64,000 bases of DNA, from NCBI GenBank assembly GCA_036365515.1, contig CM070874.1, forward strand, positions 213,580,942 to 213,644,941, written 5' to 3'. The notes under the pieces were generated by a model. The model saw only the letters and a program-made list of their open reading frames with translations. It was not told where the DNA came from and made no database searches. The stretch comes from Torymus aiolomorphi. Lineage: Eukaryota; Arthropoda; Insecta; Hymenoptera; Torymidae. Of this stretch, positions 1-8,507 are shown one piece after another. Every line of letters starts with the position of its first letter. Position 1 is the stretch's first letter. Position numbers and translations under genes: made by a program.

Positions 1-2509
1 GCCTACCTCGACGACATTATAATTGTCGCCGAGACATTCAAGAAGCATAAGGAGTGCCTCCGGATGGTGCTAGAACGGCTAGTAGCAGCTGGATTGACGC
101 TTAATGCAGATAAGTGCGTTTTCTGCAAGCCAGGGGTAGCATACCTGGGTTTCTTGGTTAACCGGGACGGCACGAGGCCGAACCCGGCCAAGATCGAACC
201 AATTAGGGATTACCCGGTGCTCCAGAACCGGAAGGCACTGCGGAGGTTCCTAGGCACCACCTCGTGGTATCGGAAATTCATACCGAACTACGCCACCATC
301 GCTGAGCCGCTCACGAATCTGACTAAGAAAAACCAAAAGTATGAGTGGCTCGAAGAGCAGCAGCACGCTTTCGATCTGCTGAGAGCGATGGTGATGACCG
401 CTCCGGTGCTGCACCGACCTCATCCCGAGGGGTTCTACATCGTGCAGACGGATGCGAGTGATGTGGGCCTCGGCGCAGTGCTACTTCAAGAGTTAGAAGA
501 GCAGGAGAGGGTGATTGAGTTCGCGAGCCGGGTGCTCACATCGGTGGAACGGAATTATAGCGTTACCGAGCGAGAGTGCCTCGCGGTAGTATGGGCCATC
601 CAAAAGTTTCGCCCATACATCGAGTGCTACGAGTTTAAGGTAGTGACAGACCACAGCAGCTTGCGGTGGCTCTGCCAACTGAAAAACCCCTGGAGCAGGT
701 TGGCTCGTTGGGTATTGGAGCTGCAAGGCCATAAGTTCACCGTGGAACACCGCAAAGGCACCTTGAACCTCGTGGCAGACGCCCTCTCTCGTATGTATGA
801 GGATGAGAATGGGCTAGAAGTGGCCGCGGTGTCGTGGTTCACCGACACCACGGACACATGGTATCAGGAGTGGTGCGCCAAGGTCAAAGGGCAGCCCAAT
901 GACTACCCCACCTACAAACTCGTAGCAGGCAGTCTCTACCGGTACCGCCCCAACTCAGAGGTAGACTCAATCCTCGGCGACGATGACGATGCCTGGAAGC
1001 TGGTAGTACCAGAAGAACATCGTCGCGAGGTGTTGCAGGAATGCCACGACGACGCCACCGCTGGACACCTCGGCAGAGAGAAGACATTCGCCAGAGTCGC
1101 GCTGCGCTATTACTGGCCTATGCGGAAACGCAGGAGTACGTGCGAAACTGCGAGACGTGCCAGCGCTTCAAGGTGGAGCAAAGGGCTCCAGCCGGCCTCA
1201 TGGGGCGCCGAGTAATCGACAAACCCTGGCAGGTCGTAGCTGGAGACATTATCGGACCGTTGCCTCGAAGCTCCAAAGGTTGCGAGTATATCCTGGTGTT
1301 CCAGGACCTCTTTACCAGGTGGGTGGAGGCCTCCCCCATACGTAAAGCAAACGCCAAGACGGTGATAGCGGAGCTGAGTCGGAAGATCTTTCTTCGATTC
1401 GGTTGCCCGGAAGTCTTCCTGTCTGACAACGGCACCGAGTTTAAGAACCATGCCGTGGAAGACTTCCTGCGGGAGCGCGGTGTGCATCACACCCACACTC
1501 CCCCCTATCACCCTCAGGCTAACCCGATAGAACGAGCCAACCGTACCCTAAAGACGATGGTCGCTTCCTATCTTAAGGGGCGGCATAGTACATGAGACGA
1601 GAAGCTTCCGGAACTTCTCTTCGCCATGAATACGGCGGAGCAAAGTTCTACCGGGATGAGCCCGGCCCTAATGCTCTATGGGAGACTGCCAGAACCTCCT
1701 GGCACGCAACGGAGGATGCAAGAGGTAGCAGCAGACGCCCCGGCTCAAGAAGAAAGTTTGGCTCACTGGAAGAAGCGAATGGAGGCCCTTCCAGAGTTGC
1801 ACGCGCGCGCCGCTTCGAGAGCGCGCACGGCTCAAGAACGCCAAGCCGGCTATTATGACGCCAGCAAGCGCGAGCCAACTTTCAAACCAGGCGACAGAGT
1901 GTGGAAGCGTAACCATCCCCTATTCTCAGCCGCCAAGGGCATTGCGGCGAAGCTAGCGCCGAAGTTCGAAGGTCCGTATTGGATTACGGATGCCCTTGGA
2001 CCTAACACCTACCGATTGGTAGGCGCCGGCGGTGAGGTAGAAGAGGTGGTGGCCGCGGAATAGCTGAAAAGTTACCACTCGGCTCCGCCAGAACCCGACG
2101 AGCCGGAAGGGCCGGTCGACACGGAGGCCACGCCAATGAGCGAGTCCTCCGGCGACGCCCTCTTGGATGAAACGCTTCCGAGAAGACGCGGGAGGCCCCC
2201 GGGTACTCGAGCAGTGGTAGCAGCCCACTCGAGCAGACACCGGTGGTACCACCCGCCTCATCTCTTCCACGGAGGGGACGCGGAAGACCCGCGAGAGCCC
2301 GAGCAGTGGTAGTAGACCCACTCGGGCCAAATCCGTCGGTCGCATCCGTCCCCAATCAAGCGCCCGCCTCGGCTCGCCTGCCGAGAGAACGCGGAAGGCC
2401 CCCGGGAGCCCGAACAGTGGTAGTAGGCCCACTCCGGCCCGCTCCGGTGGCCCTATCCGTCACATCTCAACCGCAGCGAGGACGCGGACGCCCTCGGAAA
2501 GTCACCTGA
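1..2509 (+). pseudogene. pol: G1 pol (RT / RNase H / integrase / AT-hook-like tail), broken
   Basis: Replication and integration polyprotein, 5'-truncated by the window. It begins at the RT catalytic box (AYLDD, codons 1-5 of the window), then the RNase H start (QTDASDVGLG, about 444-475), the integrase H2C2 finger (ending CETCQ) and the D,D-35-E core (DNGTEF near 1429). Disabling changes: a 7-nt deletion relative to G2 near 1118 shifts the frame at the H2C2 finger; an in-frame TGA at 1593-1595 in late integrase; TAG at 2061-2063 where G2 has a Gln codon; another frame change in the tail near 2230. The GPY-type segment (KFEGPY) is present before the tail. It is a dead copy; domain assignment is secure. 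Confidence 0.92.
2064..2509 (+). repeat. Pol C-terminal tail: AT-hook-like tandem units with a repeated nucleotide motif
   Basis: After the integrase the reading frame encodes Pro/Arg-rich units of about 40 residues, each with an RGRP-type core (RRRGRPPG, RGRGRPAR, RERGRPPG, RGRGRPRK) followed by a V-V-D/G-P-L segment. At DNA level a motif of the form gagcagtggtagtagaccca recurs near 2207, 2301 and 2412. AT-hooks bind the minor groove of AT-rich DNA, so a tethering role for the integrase is conceivable but is inference. The frame is broken between the first and second units in this copy. Confidence 0.7.
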
Positions 2510-2595
2510 CCTTTCCGCCTTCCTACGTCGCGGTCGGTGGGAAACCACAGCGAGCCGGCGACGTCCACAGTACCAACACCCAGATCTGACGAGAT

Positions 2596-2618
2596 TTCCT
2601 CTTTCTCTGTTCCAGATG
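2596..2618 (+). promoter_or_regulatory. Candidate 3' splice site immediately before ORF3 start (G1)
   Basis: A pyrimidine tract (cctctttctctgttccag) ends in AG at 2614-2615 and is followed directly by ATG at 2616. The same arrangement, with different bases in the tract, is present in G2 before its ORF3 at 32445. Independent retention suggests ORF3 is translated from a spliced subgenomic RNA, as env is in errantivirus-type gypsy elements. No transcript is available. Confidence 0.6.
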
Positions 2619-3472
2619 TTGGAAATCCCAGAGGAGACCTTTGGAGAGGTCCTCGCCGCCCTCATGCGTATGGACCTGGGGGCCACGGCCCATGGGATGA
2701 TAGAGGCCGCCCTGCACGTCCTGCGTGAGAAGCAGCTCGCGCAGGAGCGGGAGCGCGACGAGGAGGCGGGCAGGGAGCGCCCCGTGATGGAGGAGTGGGA
2801 CGACGGGCAAGCGGAAGCTGGTCGCGCAAGCCCGGGAGTCCCAATCTCCTCGCTCCGGGACGAGCTCCGTCGCCCTCCCGCGGGTCCCATCCCGCTCGGC
2901 TGGCCGCGAGTGGCCACCTGCGAGCGCGCCACCCAAACGGGCGAGGACGACGCCCGCCCCCCGACCACGTGGGAATAGATGGAGTCTGCCCTGGAGCGCG
3001 CCCGTGACCGCGATCAGGCCGCCCAAAGTGCCCGCGACGCCACCTTCGCCGACTTTGAGGTGTGGTGCAACGCCCACCCCGCCCTGCCGGAGCAGGCCGC
3101 CAAGTGGCGGCGCATGGTCGAGGCCAAGAAGCGGAGCTGGAGCACACCGCCACCTGGCGGGCGGAGCGCCGGGAGGCCCAGAGTCGGCGAGCCGCGGAGG
3201 AGCTACGGCAGGCGGCCCAAAGCCGGCGCCTTGCCGAGGAGCTGCAGTCGGCCCAGGCTCAGCGTCTGGCCGAGGAGCAGGCCATCGCTGAGGTCCGGGC
3301 GCGCCTGGAGGAGGCACGTCGCCGGGAGGAGAGGCTGGCCGGAGCCCTGGGTGGGCCGGTCGACCAGCCGCCACTGCCACCTCCCTGGTACTGCTCGGTC
3401 TGCGGCAGGGCCACCCCGAGAGGGGCGCGCAGGTGCCCAGGCCGGGCCAACCACCCTCCCAAGAGGAAGTGA
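2616..3472 (+). pseudogene. G1 ORF3: coiled-coil protein with C-terminal zinc-binding motif, broken
   Basis: It occupies the env position but is not an envelope: no signal peptide or membrane segment is visible. The N-terminal half is acidic/alanine-rich, followed by a long Glu/Arg/Ala/Gln helix of coiled-coil character and a C-terminal CCCH-like motif (CSVCGRATPRGARRCPGRANH). G2 carries the homologous ORF with the same motif. This copy has an in-frame TAG at 2976-2978 and a roughly one-base deletion near 3131; the C-terminal part is readable in the frame ending at 3472. Intact length would be about 285 residues. I do not recognise a family. Coiled coil plus zinc motif suggests a nucleic-acid-binding or particle-associated accessory protein, which is speculation. 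Confidence 0.65.
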
Positions 3473-3505
3473 ATGTATGGCACCTCGCCATAATATAGTA
3501 GGTCC

Positions 3506-3511
3506 AATAAA
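3506..3511 (+). terminator. AATAAA just after ORF3 (G1)
   Basis: AATAAA lies about 35 bases after the ORF3 stop and is conserved in position in G2 (33315-33320). It could be an internal polyadenylation signal before the LTR. Confidence 0.35.
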
Positions 3512-3606
3512 GACACTCACCCAAAACCAGTCGTCCGCGTTTCATTTCATCCATCAGCGCCCTATCTCCTTCCTGATCGATGCAGCGTCCAGAGTACGCC
3601 GAATCT

Positions 3607-3616
3607 AGGTGGGGGG
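3607..3616 (+). other. Polypurine tract of G1
   Basis: aggtgggggg directly precedes the LTR terminus TGTGAC. It is identical in G2 (33421-33430). This is the expected priming site for plus-strand DNA and fixes the element's orientation. Confidence 0.85.
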
Positions 3617-3993
3617 TGTGACGGGCGCCGATATATGGTAAGTGCATCACGTACACCGCGTCGCGAGACTCGAATCTCGCACGCTTGCACGTATCGTGAT
3701 CGGCAGAGCGCCACGCGGAACAAGCGCCAAGTAGACGGAGAAGAAGACGAAGCCGCCGCGCCGCTGTGAGCGGGAAGGAGCGGCCATGTTGTTGACCGTC
3801 GTGACACGCAACAAGTCGCATTTTTGTGAGCTCCGCATCTCAAGTTTTGTGTGTGTGTACCGCGCCACCACGACTGCAGCCAATCGAGCGATCGCGCCGC
3901 CACCACTGGGAGGAGTGGAAGCGAGAGAGAAAGAGAGAGAACGCGAGGACGAGCACGAGAGAGAGAGAGGCAGCTCCGTATAGATTGCGTGCG

Positions 3994-4017
3994 ATGGCTG
4001 GCCAGCCACGAGTAAGT
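3994..4017 (+). promoter_or_regulatory. LTR-encoded ATG plus six codons followed by a 5' splice site (G1)
   Basis: ATG at 3994 opens six codons (MAGQPR), ended by GTAAGT at 4012-4017. The G2 LTR keeps the same six residues and the same donor (33821-33844). Joining this donor to the acceptor at 2614 (in the genomic RNA, 5' LTR to internal acceptor) would put the leader in frame with ORF3. A competing acceptor lies within the LTR at 4304-4305. Splice use is inferred, not observed. Confidence 0.5.
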
Positions 4018-4290
4018 AGGCTCCCTACTGGTATAAGCGTTTCTTGGTGACGGGAGCGCGAGATAATTCCGCCCGTCACCTGCAAATAAGCGGCTCCGCC
4101 GTAACTGCGAGCGTGCGTGCGGTAGTAAAGTCTCGGCCTGTCGGTTATTGTTTGTTAGTTTATTGTCCGGGTTCGCGCCCCTTAGCGCGATTATCTTTAT
4201 TGAATAGAATTTTAATTTTATCTTAAATAGTCGAGTCACGAGTAATTATTGAGAGCGCCTTAACCTATGCATGATTTCCCGAATACCGCC

Positions 4291-4305
4291 CTCTACCCTT
4301 TTCAG
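4291..4305 (+). promoter_or_regulatory. Candidate 3' splice site within G1 LTR
   Basis: ctctacccttttcag is identical in the G2 LTR (34116-34130). With the donor at 4012 it would define a leader intron of about 290 bases. Confidence 0.4.
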
Positions 4306-4416
4306 CAGCTGCAGCTAGTCGCAGGCATCGCCTCCTAGAGGAACATCGGTAGCGGGAGTAAGTATCTCAATAGCCGCTCGAGAGGTTAGACCGAGCGGCG
4401 TTGTACGCGGGAAAAG

Positions 4417-4456
4417 CCGGCTGCGCTGGTAATGCTAGGTCTTAGCGAGCAGCCGG
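4417..4456 (+). other. Conserved hairpin in the LTR leader (G1)
   Basis: CCGGCTGC (4417-4424) pairs with GCAGCCGG (4449-4456) around a 24-base loop. Both stem strands are identical in G2 (34238-34245 and 34270-34277) while the loop differs. It could be a packaging or dimerisation structure. Confidence 0.35.
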
Positions 4457-4696
4457 TAGTTCGCGGGTAGAAGTTGGCAGCAGCGGCAGAGCGCAGCGCC
4501 GGTTCTAGGGGAAGGCGGCCTAGGCTTTCTACAATAGAAGCCGGGTTCGCCTGTTCGGAACCTGTGCCGAGGCACCTCTGCCGGACTACAGGTGATTCTA
4601 CAACGGTGAGTTGCCCGGGCGTAGAATACACCCGTATATTACCCCGCGAACCCCTGAGAGGGATTAATACCCTCTCCGCAACTGAACCCCGTTACA

Positions 4697-5625
4697 GTAT
4701 ATCACTTGGTTTCATAGGAATTTGGTGAAATCCTGCCTTTAAATCTATAACGTGATAAAACTTAGTTTTCTCCAATTGATCGAATATTTCTGTAATGTTT
4801 GGGAGTAAATATGGATCTGGAATTGTCTTTTCATTGAGTTTTCTGTAATCTATTACTAAACGCCATCGTTTTTTTCCGTCTGCTAACTGTTTTTTTGCTA
4901 CAATCCATGCTGGAGCGTTAAAAGCACTTTTTGAGTTTCGAACTAGGTCATTTGTTATTAATTTTTGAGTTTCCTCTATCGCGATTTCTTTTAATTTATG
5001 AGGTAAAGGAAATTGCTTTACGTATACGGGTTTATCATCTGTTAAAATTATTTCATGTTGTTCTACATTACATGATCCTAAACTGTCTCCCTCTAGCCAA
5101 AATATATCCTTATTTTTCAATACTAGATCCTTAATCATTGTTTTACTATTTTCAGGCAAGTTTTCGTAACATATTTTTTTTAATAATCTTTCTTCTCTAT
5201 TATATTCTTTAAAACCTTGTACTGACTCATTTTCTCCTATAAAATTTATTGATCCCAAATTCAAAATTTCATTTTCATCTATGTTAAAGTCTTCTGTTAT
5301 CTGAAAACCTTCAGGTAAATTGTCTATTTCATAAGATATCAAGCTATATTCTTTTTCATTTCCATAGAGTTTATTATAATCTTCTAAATATACTTCAATC
5401 TTTTTATTCATTATTGTCAAAAATTGTTTATAATCTGTTGATTCGATTTCCTCAAAATCGATTGCTTGGTCATTATTTTCAAAAGCAATATTAATATTAT
5501 TTATTAATGACTTAATATTATTTTCGTCATTTTCCAAAATTTCCTCATAATGTAAATCATTTATATTTTCTGGTAGAATTTCATTTAACATTTTTTTTTG
5601 TAAATCCTTTCCTTCTGCATTTAAT
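4697..5625 (-). pseudogene. pol: G0 pol: reverse transcriptase N-terminal part, cut by G1 and E1
   Basis: The reading frame is open to the first base after E1's TAAT duplication. It contains the RT entry region: substrate-strand segment, WRLVIDYRKLNEKT and LIDLKAGFHQI-type motifs (here VIDLKAGFHQIP). It stops where the G1 LTR begins, before the YxDD box, so the catalytic half is lost from the window. Its 5' side continues in the same frame into the protease ORF at 45427-46305 once E1 is ignored. No stop or frameshift is present in this segment. It is mdg1/412-like gypsy Pol by eye; the clade is not certain. Confidence 0.9.
5622..5625. repeat. Target-site duplication TAAT, left copy, of E1
   Basis: TAAT here precedes the LTR terminus TGTTACG; TAAT at 45427-45430 follows the opposite terminus GTAACA. 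Removing E1 and one TAAT leaves the G0 frame uninterrupted, which confirms both boundaries. Confidence 0.9.
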
Positions 5626-8023
5626 TGTTACGTCGGGTCTACCAAAGAAGACCCAACATGTTAGTTTTATAAAAAACTATTCTGCTCAGTTTAGAGCCTA
5701 GGCTAATGAAAACCTACTAGCTCGGGATTGAGCTAGATACTAGCACTAGAAGGATAGGGTAGTTTATGGGCAGCAAAAAGGCCGCGACGCGGTTGAAAAA
5801 AGCAAGTTTAAAAATTTGATAACCAGTGGTGTTTCTGGTTATCCTTGTCTCTTTTATTTTTATTCACCCCGAATGTGAATTGTTTAATTTGTTTTGATTA
5901 GGGAATGTACCCACAAGAAAGGCCAAGTTACTGACGACTTACGGAATAGATTCCCTAATATATTTTTTATTCTCAAGATATCTAGGGGGTTGATTTCAAA
6001 AGATGGATAGATATATAGAAGAAACACTTTGTTTTAGGGGAAACTTTACGAAAGCACGAATTAAACATGAAATGGGGTTAATATTTTGGGAGATGTTCTA
6101 GCTAACTAGTAGAAAAGTGAAGATAGCAAATAAAATTTTTCACTTACTTTTATTTTTCCTCGGTCCTTAGCGGCTTTTGATGGTCCGTTGTCTCTGCTAC
6201 GTATTTTTATGGAAAATATCGGTTGTTAACTGATTTTAAAATAAATGAATATAAACACGAGAATTCTTAGTTTTATGCAATCACTTTATTTCACTAAAAA
6301 AAAATATGTATTACCATTGCACGGTAATAAGGTTACAAATACAAAATCTTAGTTAGAGCAAACTAAATGTCGCGGACCTCATCTGTTGGAGGGTGAAAGA
6401 GCGCGTGTTGATGAGCGCGTGTAAAAGACCTCGTTGGAGGGTGATGGCTGGTGAGTGAGTGAGGCTGAGTAGTCGCGCAGTGTTACGAGCTAGCCTAGCT
6501 AGGAGGATGCTGACGCTTCTTTCCTTAAACGTGGAAAGATATTATTGGTCGCTCGGGTTTCGAAACCGCCCTTGACATAGTAAGGGGGATACCTAAATCT
6601 ACCTGATTGGTTACGGTTGGTTTTCTGGAAATTTCTACTACTCCTCCTTCTAAGATTCTTCGTGAGGATTGGTTAATTAGCTTCAGATATTCAGCACGCA
6701 TTTAAATATAGTAAGTAATAATAATTAATACAAGTTTTTGCATGAATCTTAATTAATAAGCAACTAAATTATTTTAAAACCTATATTTTTCTAAAATATT
6801 AATTTTTAATTGGTGAAAGTGTTGAAAAAGGCGGGGCTAATATAAATTATTAAATAACTTAATAAATAATAATTGTACATCTTAGATTTTTGTTTGACAT
6901 AAAAAGAAAATCGGAATAAAAATGGATTCTAGAATAAAAAACATGAAAATTATAATTTAAAAGGTTAAAAAGCTTTAATTAACTAATAGACTTCATAATT
7001 TAGTTGTTTTTACAGTTGTGATCTGGTAAATATAATAATTAAAGTTAGTACGGTATGTGTGATGCAAATGTGAATAAGATTTTTGTTTATAAGTATATTT
7101 ACATAGCTTATAAATTTACAGAGAGGCAATTTCGTTATTTAATTTTAAATTAATATAAAATCCTAACGATAAAACATTGTTTATATTGATGTATAAAAGT
7201 ATTCCATCTTATTATAATTTTAATACCGAGTATATAGGAAAATTCAGTTATTATTTCCTTTTGCATTACAAAAATTCCTATTACCATAAAAGCATTTTAT
7301 TTCCAATGAGGCAACTAAATTAAACAAGAGTTTGCTTATAACCAATATTCATAAAAATATCAGATTTACAGAAACCTATTCAATTTGGTTGTAAGAGTGA
7401 AATTAACAATGTTAACTGAATTTTCCTAGTATTTCTGAGTGGAAATGTTTCCAAGTTTTTCGAAATGAATAATTCAGAGATGGACATTCGCCCTTAAGCG
7501 TGTTTTTTTCTTGGTGAAAGTTGGTACAGCTACCCACGCTTCCACGAAAAGGACGCTACGCTTCTTCGAATCGTACCTGGGGTACGCTTCCCCGAAAAGG
7601 ACACTACGCTTTCTGCTATGTTTTTACTCGTTTAATTAATTTCTAAGCAATTGTGTATTATTAACATCAATAATCTATCAATTTTAATCGACATTAATAA
7701 AACATTAGTACAAATTCTTATACTGTATGATTTAATTATGATGGAATTTAAATTTCAGTTTGAAAGCAACTTTCTATATGAGAAAGTAACATTAATAATA
7801 AAAAAATATGACGTGATTTTGCAGTGATTATAATGATCATCGCAAATCAAATTACGTATTCAAGTATAAAAGCTTGTGTTACATTATATATAATTAATTA
7901 TTTTAATATGAAGTGGTTGCAACATTACAAAAAGGCCACGCGATCAATGATAAAAAAAAAATTCCCCTTTTTATTTTTTTTTATTTTTATTGAATAAACT
8001 TATCTATAGGGCAAGATGTAACA
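5626..8023 (-). repeat. E1 3' LTR (2398 bp, uninterrupted)
   Basis: It runs from TGTTACGTCGGG to GATGTAACA. The other LTR (35178-36766 plus 44569-45426) matches it nearly base for base; I count roughly one difference per hundred bases in sampled stretches. It is AT-rich with no ORF of note. It has one copy of a 51-bp unit (near 6390) that is tandemly doubled in the other LTR. Confidence 0.92.
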
Positions 8024-8033
8024 CCCCCCTCCT
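8024..8033 (-). other. Polypurine tract of E1
   Basis: cccccctcct on the plus strand is AGGAGGGGGG on the minus strand, directly before the minus-strand LTR terminus. It fixes E1 as a minus-strand element. Confidence 0.75.
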
Positions 8034-8135
8034 AAAACGGTTGCTACTACTAACAAACGTAGCAAACGATATATCGTTATTATAATAAGTAATTATAATA
8101 AGTATAAAATAACTTATTATAATAAGTAACTTAAA
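8034..8135. other. E1 3' untranslated stretch and PLE target site
   Basis: AT-rich, with a 16-bp palindrome ACTTATTATAATAAGT (near 8112-8127). The last 12 bases, AAGTAACTTAAA (8124-8135), recur at 14267-14278 and are the PLE target duplication. Confidence 0.75.
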
Positions 8136-8359
8136 CATTAAAAATATTACTTATGTCGACTGCAATTTAATATCAACTGATAAGAATTTTTCCATCGGTC
8201 TTACAGTCTTACAAATTAAATTAAAATAATTAATATTTATGGCAGTCAGATTGCCCTTGTTTATAATCACCCCCGCAGAATCTGAAATAAAAACTTAATT
8301 AAAATCTAGAAAAAACTTTGTTAGCAAAGGACGATCTGACTGCCCACCACCACCACATT

Positions 8360-8399
8360 GTCCGACGTTTCGAGCCTGCTCCGGCTCCTCCTCAGGGAC
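8360..8399 (-). ncRNA. Hammerhead ribozyme-like motif, PLE copy A
   Basis: On the minus strand: stem I GTCC/GGAC, core CTGAGGA, stem II GAGCC/GGCTC, then GAAAC and GTC. These are the conserved core elements of a minimal type I hammerhead; such motifs are known in Penelope-like elements. Stem III is minimal, so activity would probably need a dimer of motifs. Confidence 0.7.
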
Positions 8400-8507
8400 T
8401 GAAATAAAACCCGCGATACACCTCCTTATATACCATGCACCCATACCCCCTTCTTTTCTCTTACCCCACCACCCTCCACATTCCCTTCTCCAACTTGCCA
8501 TTCTCAC

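Larger units (their letters stand above)
1..4696 (+). mobile_element. G1: Ty3/gypsy retrotransposon, 3' part, GC-rich family
   Basis: The window opens inside the RT domain. Order: RT, RNase H, integrase, AT-hook-like tail, a third ORF, polypurine tract (3607-3616), then a 1080-bp LTR ending at 4696. A second, fuller copy of the family is at 25560-34517, and the two align over their whole common length with scattered substitutions and different disabling changes. The element ends exactly where the minus-strand RT of G0 is cut, so G1 inserted into G0. Its 5' half and the second target-duplication copy lie outside the window. Confidence 0.93.
3617..4696 (+). repeat. 3' LTR of G1 (1080 bp, TGTGAC...GTTACA)
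   Basis: It starts TGTGACGGGCGCC after the polypurine tract and ends GTTACA before G0 sequence. It aligns with the G2 3' LTR (33431-34517), most strongly over the last 450 bases. It contains a GA-rich block (about 3926-3972; GAGA-factor-like), an ATG followed by a consensus 5' splice site (3994-4017), a pyrimidine tract with AG (4291-4305) and a conserved hairpin (4417-4456). Confidence 0.92.

Noticed and set aside
1593..1595. Shared regulated stop codon in integrase of G1 and G2
   Set aside because: The two stops lie at different codons (four apart in alignment), so they are independent mutations.
2453..3821. Long minus-strand ORFs opposite G1/G2 ORF3 and Pol tail
   Set aside because: GC-rich antisense shadow of the coding strand; low-complexity composition and no domains.
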